A DNA stretch of 64,000 bases from CBDFKK01 sp965248815 (GTDB lineage: Bacteria > Pseudomonadota > Alphaproteobacteria > SMXP01): NCBI GenBank assembly GCA_965248815.1, contig CBDFKK010000008.1, forward strand, positions 2,852,001-2,916,000. Direction: 5' to 3'. The position numbers and the translations under genes were made by a program. The notes under the pieces are model-generated. The model had not been told where the DNA came from. It searched no databases and worked only from the letters and a program-made list of their open reading frames with translations. This document shows, in pieces, positions 25,025 through 33,182 of this stretch (within the stretch, counting starts at the first letter, position 1; the number at the start of each line of letters is the position of its first letter).

Positions 25025-26857
25025 ATGCATCTCCGAAACTGGCAACAGAAAATCATCGACAATTATCCGTCGATCATAAGCCAACACCGCCGATTTATCC
25101 TGAAAGCGCCTACCGGCGCCGGTAAGACCGTGCTCGCGAGCGAGATCGTCGAACGGTTCTACAAGGGCAAGAAGATTGTTGTGCTTTGCCACAGGCTGGT
25201 GCTGTTGGAACAGCTCGAAAAAGCTCTTGGCGAGAAACACAAGGTACGCAAGTTGGCGGTTTCCGACACGGGACCCGCCTTCGAGGATTACGACATTTTG
25301 CTCTCGACTAACATGCGAGCAAGGGACGTATTGGCGGATGCCGTGCTTAAGGCCGACCTCATCATCGTGGACGAGGCGCACCGGGTATCGCCGAACGGAA
25401 ACGGCTACAAGCGGATTATCGACGATTTCAACCAGAATGGAAAAGCCGCAGCGCGTTTCATGGGGCTGACGGCCTCACCCGAACGCCGGACCGGCGATCA
25501 GCGTGACCAACTCAGCCTTGCCTTCGGAGCAATTATCGATTGCGCGAATATCGAAGACCTCATCGAAGAGGGTGTTTTGGTGCAGCCGGTCTATCGACCC
25601 CATTTTGTGCATGATCTGGATCTGGGCAACATCGATATCAGCTCGGGCGACTTCCCAGTCGCAAAACTGGCCCCGGCGATCATTAAATCATCGATGATCG
25701 ACTATGCGATCTGGAGCTATTGCGAGGAACGTCTGAAGCTTTCAATGAAACCAATCTCTGCCTGGTTCTGCGCCGATGTTAGCGTCGCGGAAGCGACGCT
25801 GGAGAGCATCCAGCAGTTCGGTATCAAAGCTGCCATCGTAACGGCCAGCACACCGATCGGTGAGCGGATGAGGCTGCTGGCGCGTCACGAGAGCGGCGAA
25901 ATCGAGGCAATGGTCTCGGTGGGAGTCCTCGCTGAAGGCTGGGACAATCCGCATTGTAACATCATCGTCCATCTCAGGCCTACGTTGTCGAAAGTGCTGT
26001 GGGGCCAATCGGTGGGCCGCGGGTTGAGATCGGCGCCAGGTAAGGAAAAATGCATCATCATCGATGTGAGTTCCAATTGGAGCACGTTCGGTCCGGTGGA
26101 AAAACTGGAATGGAGCCTTTGGAGTCATCGACGCTCGTATATGCAGTTCATGAACCGGTTCAATTGGATAGGGCAACAGCACGCCGGCGAGGGCGGTAGC
26201 GCTGTCTATTTGCTTTGCAAAAACGAATTGCCGAATAGATTGCGATGTTCGCACATCTACATGAAAGACGCCTACGAGGACGACACCTGTCCCGCCTGTG
26301 GTTCCTACGCCGCGGTCGATATTTACAAGGAGCAGAAGCTCGATATTGGTCTCAACGAACACGGACTACACCAACTTTTCTTTGACCGGGTACCTAAGGT
26401 TTATGCGGAAATGAACACGTCCGTCTGGAACAGCCTTGGTGGTACGGCATGGAAATCGGCGAGCAAGAAAGACCAGGTATTTCTCGCTTTCTGCATGGCT
26501 TTCCAGGAGGTTTCCGGCGAGCCCACACAAACCGAATCCGAATATTGGGACATCGCCTTAGCAGCCGAGGCGCGTATTCGTCACTATCTGATAGAAAATA
26601 AAATCCAGATCGTGAAACAGACGGATTTTAACCTCTCCTACCTCGCCGACGGGATGCTCGTCGGCAAAGAAATTCGCACGCTACAGGCGCACTATGAAAT
26701 TTATCTCTGCGGCACGGTGTTCAACACGCACAAGCAGGACGAAAACGAACGCAAATACCAAAAGGCGCTCAGAATAGCGGAAAGGCTCGCGCTGATAGGC
26801 TGCTCTTCACAAGACAATCTGCCTTATTTCAACGCTGCCGATCAATTAGCGGCCTGA
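25025..26857 (+). CDS. SF2 DEAH-type helicase with zinc-ribbon insert
   Basis: A 610-residue protein. Superfamily-2 motifs are in order: Walker A 'APTGAGKT' (28-35), DEAH (116-119), motif III 'TAS' (149-151) and motif VI 'QSVGRGLR' (328-335). The arrangement resembles the ResIII/SSL2-type helicases of restriction enzymes and nucleotide-excision repair. After the motor come four cysteines (C398, C408, C422, C425; 'CPACGS') that could bind zinc, and a 180-residue C-terminal region with no recognised domain. It is a stand-alone gene inside the IS-bracketed cargo. No methyltransferase or nuclease neighbour exists, so it is either an orphan repair/defence helicase or a one-gene system. Confidence 0.85.
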   Translation: MHLRNWQQKIIDNYPSIISQHRRFILKAPTGAGKTVLASEIVERFYKGKKIVVLCHRLVLLEQLEKALGEKHKVRKLAVSDTGPAFEDYDILLSTNMRARDVLADAVLKADLIIVDEAHRVSPNGNGYKRIIDDFNQNGKAAARFMGLTASPERRTGDQRDQLSLAFGAIIDCANIEDLIEEGVLVQPVYRPHFVHDLDLGNIDISSGDFPVAKLAPAIIKSSMIDYAIWSYCEERLKLSMKPISAWFCADVSVAEATLESIQQFGIKAAIVTASTPIGERMRLLARHESGEIEAMVSVGVLAEGWDNPHCNIIVHLRPTLSKVLWGQSVGRGLRSAPGKEKCIIIDVSSNWSTFGPVEKLEWSLWSHRRSYMQFMNRFNWIGQQHAGEGGSAVYLLCKNELPNRLRCSHIYMKDAYEDDTCPACGSYAAVDIYKEQKLDIGLNEHGLHQLFFDRVPKVYAEMNTSVWNSLGGTAWKSASKKDQVFLAFCMAFQEVSGEPTQTESEYWDIALAAEARIRHYLIENKIQIVKQTDFNLSYLADGMLVGKEIRTLQAHYEIYLCGTVFNTHKQDENERKYQKALRIAERLALIGCSSQDNLPYFNAADQLAA

Positions 26858-27783
26858 GAAGTAGCGCAAAGCCAGCGCCACGTTAGCCGGCACACGAAGT
26901 ATCGAATGGCCTTCAATGGGCGCCAATGAGAATCCCAACGCGAAGTCGTACAAAGCAAGTTAACCATCTAGCGGCACTAGATTTCCTAATTTGCGCTCAT
27001 TCTGATTTACACATTTCCTACACACGGGGAGGTCATCAACATGAGAAGAAAGACGGTTTATCCGCGAACGAACACCCGGCCGCACGACCAATAGTAATGT
27101 CTCCTATGCTGTGCCTAAGCGGACACCCAAGAAACGTGGTCGAAAAGTCTGCTTGTTCGTCTTGCCCCGTTTCAGTGGACGGCTCCGTTTTGGCAAGGTT
27201 TTTTTTGACGGTGATGCAGAGCTGGTCGGTGCTGCCATGTGTCCGGCCTGTTGATGCGGCACTGTGACTTGGCCGCTGGCCATAATGCTCTCCGCGAGAT
27301 CAGGTTCCGGTCAAAAGCAGGCAGTCTAGAAGCTGCACTGGCTAAAATGGAGTGTCCTGATCTTCGGGGCGACCGGCTGGATGCATTAGTCCGTCACTTG
27401 CCCTTTCCAACTTCGTGCGCGCGTGCCAGAGACTCTATCAAGAAGTGGCCCATGACTTTGGGGCTGGACACTCGCGATCGCCGGGGCAGTCTTTCAGGGA
27501 ATGGCATACGGCCTTAACCAGTCAGTTGCCGCTCTGCGTTATAGGAAAGAAACCTAATCGAAATTCTGAGTGCCACTCGTTTACCAGTGGTTGGGGCTAA
27601 GTGATTGATTTATATACAAGCGCACAAGACGGCGAGGCCTACACTCGAAAATTATAGACTCCTATATTCATGAGTTCTCAACCGCCTACTGATAGTTGTA
27701 GGCGATAGGCCAACATAGAGGGGCTTTGCAGCGGGCGGAGGCCATGAACTCGATGCCTAGATGGCAAGCGAGGACCAAATAAA
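26858..27783. other. Long interval with no secure gene
   Basis: One suggestive item is a ribosome-binding site GGGGAGG (27026-27032) placed 8 nt before ATG 27041, opening only 17 codons ('MRRKTVYPRTNTRPHDQ') before TAG at 27092. From 27045 another frame is open to 27254 with a basic sequence ('VPKRTPKKRGRKVCLF') that ends in 'MCPAC'. A frameshifted small basic zinc protein is possible. Other frames look random. Confidence 0.35.
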
Positions 27784-28080
27784 ATGATTTACCTAGAAAT
27801 TTTCGCAGCCATTGCTACGATTCTGACAGTTGTTGCTGCTGCATGGAAATGGGGCGAGTATCGCTTATCGCTAGCCCGGCGCATCTCAGGACTCGAACAT
27901 TTGTTGGCGAGAAAAAACCAGCCAGGTGATGAATCGCTGACTGTTTCGCAAATTGCCGTTGCACTTGGATTGACCGAGAATCAGATAATCGAAGCTGCGG
28001 GGCGAAGCAAAAAGGTTAGGTCTTGGCATGGTCGAAGTGGCCAGGAACACAGGTATCGGCTCAAGCGAGACAAAGCTTAG
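27784..28080 (+). CDS. Small membrane-anchored protein with helix-turn-helix-like tail
   Basis: A 98-residue protein with GAGGA upstream of ATG 27784. Residues 3-22 form one transmembrane helix ('LEIFAAIATILTVVAAAWKW'). The cytoplasmic part contains 'LTVSQIAVALGLTENQIIEAAGRSKKVRSW', which has the spacing of a helix-turn-helix, and a basic end. It may tether a nucleic-acid-binding or sensor domain to the inner membrane. No family is recognised. Confidence 0.55.
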   Translation: MIYLEIFAAIATILTVVAAAWKWGEYRLSLARRISGLEHLLARKNQPGDESLTVSQIAVALGLTENQIIEAAGRSKKVRSWHGRSGQEHRYRLKRDKA

Positions 28081-28596
28081 AACGCGACCGATCAATGCGA
28101 CGATGAACATCAATATTGAATGAGGCTACTAGTTAGACCCATAGACCTGCAGTCTGTGGGTCTAACAAGGAGATTGGGGTCTAATTTTCGGTACGAATAA
28201 AATTTAATTGTCGGTCAGAGTAGACTTCGCAATTTACTAATTGTTGGAGGAGGCAATCATCTGCGAACTCGTTTCCAGCAAGATTCCCTTTTTCACGAAG
28301 TAGAACAGGGAAATTTCGCAAGTTTGGTTATTTTGAGCAACATTTGCGCCGAAACTCCAAATCACTAACAGGAAATATTTTACAGATAACAGGGAACGCA
28401 TCCATATTTCCCTGGTTGCGAAGTCCGCAAGAAAGAAGCTCAGGGTTAAGCTGGTTGAGAAGCCAGCACTTATAGGCGTCTGGTGATGATAGGCGAGAAG
28501 AAACTGCTAATTTGGGGGCGCCGCAATTCCTTATACGCAGAAAATGGTGGGCCTTTATCGAAGATTGATTACACTGCCGCTCATTTCACTGAGCGC
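28081..28596. other. Intergenic, no gene seen
   Basis: Apart from the hairpin at 28132-28166 there is an AT-rich stretch with several ACAGGGAA-like words (28305-28415). No frame is convincing. Confidence 0.4.
28132..28166. other. Long hairpin without a T-run
   Basis: GTTAGACCCA and TGGGTCTAAC are exact complements, extended inward by AGAC/GTCT around a CTGCA loop, giving about 14 paired bases. No run of Ts follows on either strand, so it is not a standard terminator. It could be a recombination site, an operator, or an mRNA-stabilising end for the gene at 27784-28080. Confidence 0.6.
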
Positions 28597-28845
28597 TCAA
28601 ACTCCCTCGGGATGGACATATAGGCATTCCTTTGGATCAGCTTCGAACGGCGGCAATCGATGATCATAGCGGTACCGTGTCGCGCAGTAAGGGCAGAGGA
28701 TCGTGTCTTGATCGCCCATATTGATATAGACGTGTGGATGATCGTGCGGCGGTGACACACCGATGCAGTTGAATTCCCTCACACCGATGCGGATCTCCGG
28801 GACCGCGCTGTCGTTTCGAAATTTCGGAAAGCCGCTTGCCATCAT
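28597..28845 (-). CDS. Zinc-finger (zf-CHCC type) small protein
   Basis: An 82-residue protein. 'CIGVSPPHDHPHVYINMGDQ' followed by 'ILCPYCATRYRY' matches the CHCC zinc-finger family related to the NDUFS6 accessory subunit of complex I: the ligands are the early Cys or His-x-His and the late C-x2-C. The bacterial proteins are short and of unknown function. Two adjacent ATG codons begin the gene, and the upstream ribosome-binding site is weak. It is separated by 92 bp from a DUF1488 gene on the same strand. Confidence 0.78.
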   Translation of the reverse strand: MMASGFPKFRNDSAVPEIRIGVREFNCIGVSPPHDHPHVYINMGDQDTILCPYCATRYRYDHRLPPFEADPKECLYVHPEGV

Positions 28846-28937
28846 GATCGCTGCGAAATAGTCTGACGAAATCGGTCCTGACGCCGCCTCGGACCAACAC
28901 GCTTACGTTTCGACTGTGCACAGCATAGCTGGTTCAT

Positions 28938-29210
28938 CTAAAAATCATCCGCAGTTAGAATATAGACATAAGAGTCTTTCTCGCCGCGTACATGGTAAAC
29001 TTTGTCTGCAACCTCATGGATCCGTTGCCGTGCGGCACCGAATACTTTTAGTAATCCTGATTCGGCATTACTTATCTCCGCGCTCAACTTCTGCAGAGCT
29101 TGCGCTTCCACAAAGAACGAAATCTCAATCGTTTTGTCATACCCCCAAAAGCGGACGCGGCTTCTCGAAGCATCGAAACTGCGACTTTCGTTTGGAAAGC
29201 TTAACTTCAT
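28938..29210 (-). CDS. DUF1488 family protein
   Basis: A 90-residue protein from ATG 29210 ('MKLSFPNESRSFDASRSRVRFWGYD'), the usual N-terminus of DUF1488; earlier ATGs at 29237 and 29270 only add non-conserved residues. The family is widespread in alphaproteobacteria, and its function is not established. Sequence continues 'ISFFVEAQALQKL' and ends 'YILTADDF' as in family members. Confidence 0.82.
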   Translation of the reverse strand: MKLSFPNESRSFDASRSRVRFWGYDKTIEISFFVEAQALQKLSAEISNAESGLLKVFGAARQRIHEVADKVYHVRGEKDSYVYILTADDF

Positions 29211-29358
29211 GCCTTTGGATCTGATCGACATTGTCATTGGATGCTGCCGGAAGATTGAACTTGATCGCATCGTGAGCCACTAGTTCCAATTGCATTTTAG
29301 TGTAGTTCCAAGTACCTTTTGGTGATGGGCTACCAACGTTAGTGTTCTGCTCTTGACA

Positions 29359-29436
29359 TCAAGTAATTGTTATCATTAGCGCGATTATCGCCAGCAACGC
29401 AATCGCCATGATTGAGGAATTGATCGTCCTGTACAT
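29359..29436 (-). CDS. 25-residue hydrophobic membrane peptide
   Basis: ATG 29436 is preceded by AAAGGAGA with a 6-nt spacer, a near-ideal ribosome-binding site. The peptide is 'MYRTINSSIM' followed by one hydrophobic helix rich in Ala, Ile and Leu, ending 'ITIT'. A short positive N-terminus plus a single membrane segment fits a small inner-membrane protein or a type I toxin-like peptide. No antisense RNA signal was recognised. Family unknown. Confidence 0.5.
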   Translation of the reverse strand: MYRTINSSIMAIALLAIIALMITIT

Positions 29437-29747
29437 CTCGAATCTCCTTTTGTTGGACATATCATAGGCCATGAAGCTTACGTTCCGCTGACATGAAGCT
29501 TACGTTCCGCTGAATGGAAAATTAACTGGGCCTTAAGGCCACCCGCCGCCCTGAGCTCCGTCTACTGAACGTTTGAACTATTAGCGTCAAGACAGCAAAG
29601 CGAGGTAGTCTCAAGTCCATGGTTTGCCTGTTCGTTTAGCACTGGCACATCTCTGAATCTCGAAAGGAGGGGATTGCCCTTTTTTGTCACAGCAATTTAT
29701 GTCCGCCTTCTTCGCCCTTCCGTTTCTTTGGATTCTGGGGCCGACCT
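29437..29747. other. Intergenic with a short tandem duplication
   Basis: No gene is seen. It contains a 22-bp direct tandem duplication at 29470-29491 and 29492-29513 (units beginning CATGAAGCTTACGTTCC), close to the promoter region of the 25-residue peptide. Confidence 0.5.
29470..29513. repeat. 22-bp tandem direct repeat (two units)
   Basis: Two exact units beginning CATGAAGCTTACGTTCC and ending GCTGA. They lie 35 bp upstream of the small peptide gene on the minus strand and could alter its promoter or operator spacing. Confidence 0.85.
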
Positions 29748-29945
29748 CTAATATCTATTATACGAAGGACGGGATCCAAATGGCACACCGTCCCGCCATG
29801 CTTTCGTTGTCTTACAGCGATGACAAATACGCTCGCCCGACCACGTGCTTAGAAACGTGGCTTCGCATCGGAGGCACTGTCGATCCTTTGGGACATCCCG
29901 GGGAAGCTGATTGCTTTGCGCATCGGTCGCTGGGGAATTGGTCAT
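29748..29945 (-). CDS. Small zinc-ribbon protein
   Basis: A 65-residue protein with ATG 29945. It has 'CLRCEATFLSTWSGERICHRCK', two C-x2-C knuckles 15 residues apart, the layout of a zinc ribbon. The start overlaps the stop of the upstream gene by 4 nt (ATGA), so they are coupled. GGAG lies 6 nt before the ATG. Function unknown; small ribbons of this kind often bind nucleic acid or other proteins. Confidence 0.7.
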   Translation of the reverse strand: MTNSPATDAQSNQLPRDVPKDRQCLRCEATFLSTWSGERICHRCKTTKAWRDGVPFGSRPSYNRY

Positions 29946-30253
29946 GAATGCTCCATGTCACGGTCGCACAGCCGATTGAGATCGTCGAGCGCATGCGCAA
30001 TAAGCGCCTTACGGCGCGGGTCCAGAGCCTCGGGCGTGGCGGCGAAAAGCTGTATGAGATACTGCGCCTTGGCTGCGGCCTCGGGCCAGGTCTTCGCTGG
30101 TGCGGCCAGGAGAAGTTTCTCAAGCTCTTCCTGGCGATGTCGCAACGCATCCTGGTCGGCCTGGAACTGATTCAGCTGCTGACGGCGAATCTTCGTCGCT
30201 TTTTGAGCGGCCATGCCGCGGTGCTCGTCGAGGTCAACCGGGTTGTCGGTCAT
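29942..30253 (-). CDS. Helical coiled-coil protein, unknown function
   Basis: A 103-residue protein from ATG 30253 ('MTDNPVDLDEHRGMAAQKA'). It is almost entirely helical and charged, with heptad-like 'QQLNQFQADQDALRHRQEELEKLLL'. No signal or membrane segment is present. It overlaps the zinc-ribbon gene and probably works with it. The frame continues upstream to 30346 without a better start. No family recognised. Confidence 0.65.
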   Translation of the reverse strand: MTDNPVDLDEHRGMAAQKATKIRRQQLNQFQADQDALRHRQEELEKLLLAAPAKTWPEAAAKAQYLIQLFAATPEALDPRRKALIAHALDDLNRLCDRDMEHS

Positions 30254-30330
30254 GGACTCATTCCCTTTTTTTGGCTGCCGTTTGGGCGTCGAACATAAAC
30301 GGGGCTGCGTCCGCGCTCCGTCCCACACAT

Positions 30331-31215
30331 TTAAAGCCGAACGCAACTGTTCTTTTCCTTCCGGTAAGGTTGGTTACAGTCCCAGTCGTTTCCGGAATAG
30401 TCGAGGTGGGCGTTGTCCGGCAGTTTCACAGCCGCGCAACCATCCTTTGTTGTTCGGTAGCCACGTTCGCACTGCCAGCCACGGCCGGATTCGCCGCCAA
30501 CTAAGAACGCATTCACCGGAACTTGGATGGCGGCACAGGTCTCGCCGACCTCGCGATATCCGCGATCGCATTTCCAACCAGGACCGTAGGCGTTGTCTGT
30601 TAAATAGCCGTTTGGCGGAACCTCGATGGCTACGCATGTCTCCTCAACTTCGATATATCCCCGTTCGCAAAGCCAACCGGATCCGAAAGAAGATTCCGTC
30701 GAGTATGCGTTCGCTGGGACTTTGACGGAAACGCAGGCGTCGTCGAGGGGCCGATACTCGCGCGAGCACGCCCAGCTGGAACCGTACACAGAATCCGCCA
30801 AGTACCCGTTTGGCGGCACTTTAATGGCGATGCATGCTTGGTCCTGAAGCTGATAGGCCCTCTCGCACGACCATGTATCGCCAGAGGAGTTCAGATACGC
30901 ATTCGCAGGCAGATTGACCTCAGCACAGGTTTCGCTGGCCTCACGATATCCTCGATCGCACTCCCAACCCAGTCGGTAGGACGTACTTGTTGCGTATGCA
31001 TTTGCAGGTACGATGACTGCTAAGCAGGTCTCATTGAACTCTCGATAGCCTTGGTCACACTCCCATCCACTCCCAAATTTTTCCGCATGTGCATTCTCGG
31101 GCATCCCTAAAGAACCTTCCTGGGCGAACGCAGTGCCGAAGAGGGCCGTCAGAAGCAGTAGAACTAACAAGCCCCGCATGAGGAGGCTACGTTCTGCTTT
31201 GAGCATTCTTATCAT
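30331..31215 (-). CDS. Secreted protein made of eight two-cysteine repeats
   Basis: A 294-residue protein with a signal peptide (residues 1-31, 'LLVLLLLTALFGTAFA'). The rest is eight consecutive units of 30-33 residues. The shared pattern is [V/L/M]-P-x-N-[A/G]-[Y/H/F], a variable loop, W-x-C-x4-Y-x6-C, then three to four residues. Each unit has exactly two cysteines (16 in all), so each probably makes one disulfide. An ATG at 31179 is a possible later start. The fold and role are not known to me; an exported repeat protein on the surface or in the periplasm is the reasonable inference. The 3' end overlaps no other gene. Confidence 0.8.
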   Translation of the reverse strand: MIRMLKAERSLLMRGLLVLLLLTALFGTAFAQEGSLGMPENAHAEKFGSGWECDQGYREFNETCLAVIVPANAYATSTSYRLGWECDRGYREASETCAEVNLPANAYLNSSGDTWSCERAYQLQDQACIAIKVPPNGYLADSVYGSSWACSREYRPLDDACVSVKVPANAYSTESSFGSGWLCERGYIEVEETCVAIEVPPNGYLTDNAYGPGWKCDRGYREVGETCAAIQVPVNAFLVGGESGRGWQCERGYRTTKDGCAAVKLPDNAHLDYSGNDWDCNQPYRKEKNSCVRL

Positions 31216-31670
31216 AAGTCATTCTTTCTTATGTATACGGAGCAACCCACAGAGGTTGCTTCCGGCAGAAATAGTCTGAGCCGTGAGCGGATGTCGGTTT
31301 CGACATGAATGCCCGTCTCACATCGATCTTAGGAAAGCGCCGTTTGCGCTTACCGCTTTTGGCAGGCCCGCAATTCATTGTCTTTCATTGCGGTGGTCGG
31401 ATTCGAAAAGGACCGTGTGTTAAAGCCCTTAATTTGGACATATCTCTTATCGGACGATTTTAGAGGGAATTCTTGTTTACTTTGGATCAACCATCATCCC
31501 TTCGTCCTAGCCTCGTTCTATGGCTTGACGATCTGCTTCTTTCCCGCGCGCATTTGCTGTCCCAATTGGCGTCTGTCGATCAGGATCGGTATCAACCGGT
31601 ATGTCTGCGGTAGCCTGGTCGCGCTTCAAAGCCACATCCAGATCTTTCGGATCGATTGTCAACGTCTGCC
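31216..31670. other. Intergenic left of the second IS copy, no gene seen
   Basis: No convincing frame was found. The right border is the IS end at 31671. It should contain the promoter of the repeat-protein gene (minus strand). Confidence 0.4.
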
Positions 31671-31756
31671 TGTCCGGCGTCAGCACTCATGGGACAGATT
31701 GAGGGAATTGCGTAAGGGAGAGTTTTTGGCCCATCGTCACACGAGAGGAGTGGACG

Positions 31757-32131
31757 ATGAGAGACAAAACAGTGCGCCATCAAGAAGCTGCGGAACGTAC
31801 AGTCAAGGATATTCGCCGCTGGACGCGCAAACGCTATTCAGCTGAAGAGAAGATACGGATTGTGCTTGCCGGACTTCGCGGCGAAGACAGCATTGCCGAG
31901 CTTTGCCGTCAGGAAGGCATCGCTCAGGGCATGTATTACACCTGGTCGAAGGAGTTTCTTGAAGCTGGCAAGAAGCGGCTGGCAGGCGATACGGCGCGGG
32001 CCGCTAATACTGGTGAGGTGAAGGACTTACGGCGCGAAGCGCAAGACCTCAAGGAAGTCGTTGCCGAACAAGCGTTGGAACTGCGCCTTCTGAAAAAAAG
32101 CATGATCGGGGATGGGGAGGATATCGAATGA
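31757..32131 (+). CDS. IS3-family transposase OrfA, right IS copy
   Basis: Protein identical to the product of 21111-21485: a 124-residue helix-turn-helix and coiled-coil protein. The seven-A run (near 32093-32099) before the end allows the -1 slip into orfB. Confidence 0.9.
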   Translation: MRDKTVRHQEAAERTVKDIRRWTRKRYSAEEKIRIVLAGLRGEDSIAELCRQEGIAQGMYYTWSKEFLEAGKKRLAGDTARAANTGEVKDLRREAQDLKEVVAEQALELRLLKKSMIGDGEDIE

Positions 32132-33108
32132 GATATCCTGCATCCGAGAAGGCCGAGATCATCGGACTGGTTGAGCAATCACATCTGCCAGTTAAACGCA
32201 CGCTGGATACACTCGGCATTCCACGGACAACATTCTATCGCTGGTACGATCAGTATCAAACTGGCGGTGTGGAAGCGCTGGAAGATCGGTCTCCAAAGCC
32301 GGGACGGGTATGGAACCGTATTCCCGATGACGTTCGAGACAAGATCGTTGATCTAGCGCTTGAAGAGCCTGAGTTGTCGCCGCGCGAGCTGGCTGTCAGG
32401 TTCACCGATACGCAAGGCTACTTCGTATCTGAAGCTTCGGTGTATCGCCTGCTCAAGGCTCTGGATCTGATCACCAGCCCAGCCTTTGTTGTCATCAAGG
32501 CGGCTGACGAGTTTACAGACAAGACCACGGCGCCAAATCAAATGTGGCAGACAGACTTCACCTATCTCAAGGTCATCGGCTGGGGCTGGTTTTACCTGTC
32601 GACGATCCTGGATGACTTCTCGCGCTATATCATTGCGTGGAAACTCTGCACCACGATGAGGGTTGAGGACGTTACCGAAACGCTGGAAGCAGCTCTCGCC
32701 GAATCCGGGCTCGATCAAGTTAATGTCGTTCACAAGCCGCGCCTGCTGTCCGACAATGGCCCGTCTTATATTGCTGGCGATCTTGCTGACTGGATGGATG
32801 ATCAAGGCATGAAGCATGTACGCGGTGCGCCTTATCATCCGCAGACGCAAGGCAAAATTGAGCGTTGGCATCAGACGCTCAAGAACCGCATCTTGCTGCA
32901 AAACTATTATCTGCCTGGCGACCTGGAAGCGCAGATCGAAGACTTCGTCGGCCACTACAACCACCAGCGATATCACGAGAGCCTGAAGAACCTCACGCCT
33001 GCCGACGTCTACTTCGGGCGCGGCCAAACTATTCTATTGCAAAGAGAAAGGATTAAACGAAAAACAATCGAACACCGGCGCTTGCAACACCGCAAAGCCG
33101 CTGCTTAA
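32128..33108 (+). CDS. IS3-family transposase OrfB, right IS copy
   Basis: Protein identical to the product of 20134-21114: a 326-residue DDE transposase with complete catalytic triad, overlapping orfA by ATGA. The copy looks functional, so either element could move the cargo or mediate inversion of the segment between them. Confidence 0.92.
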   Translation: MRYPASEKAEIIGLVEQSHLPVKRTLDTLGIPRTTFYRWYDQYQTGGVEALEDRSPKPGRVWNRIPDDVRDKIVDLALEEPELSPRELAVRFTDTQGYFVSEASVYRLLKALDLITSPAFVVIKAADEFTDKTTAPNQMWQTDFTYLKVIGWGWFYLSTILDDFSRYIIAWKLCTTMRVEDVTETLEAALAESGLDQVNVVHKPRLLSDNGPSYIAGDLADWMDDQGMKHVRGAPYHPQTQGKIERWHQTLKNRILLQNYYLPGDLEAQIEDFVGHYNHQRYHESLKNLTPADVYFGRGQTILLQRERIKRKTIEHRRLQHRKAAA

Positions 33109-33182
33109 ATTGAAACAACAGATGAGCCAAAGACTCAGCTTGCTCAAATCGAAATCTGTTCCAATTTATCTGACGACGGACA

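Larger units (their letters stand above)
31671..33182 (+). mobile_element. IS3-family insertion sequence, 1512 bp, right copy
   Basis: It is bounded by TGTCCGGCGTCAG and CTGACGACGGACA and is the same length as the element at 20060-21571, in inverted orientation, with identical proteins. The two enclose about 10.1 kb of cargo. The flanks (CTGCC and CCCCG) are not duplicated. On its right side it has removed the 5' end of a glycosyltransferase gene. Confidence 0.92.

Noticed and set aside
28664..28921. Minus-strand frame overlapping the zf-CHCC gene
   Set aside because: It is the shadow of 28597-28845 in another frame and lacks the zinc motif.
31378..31845. 155-codon frame at the left edge of the right IS copy
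   Set aside because: Its second half is IS sequence in a non-coding frame; the same peptide appears at the other IS copy.
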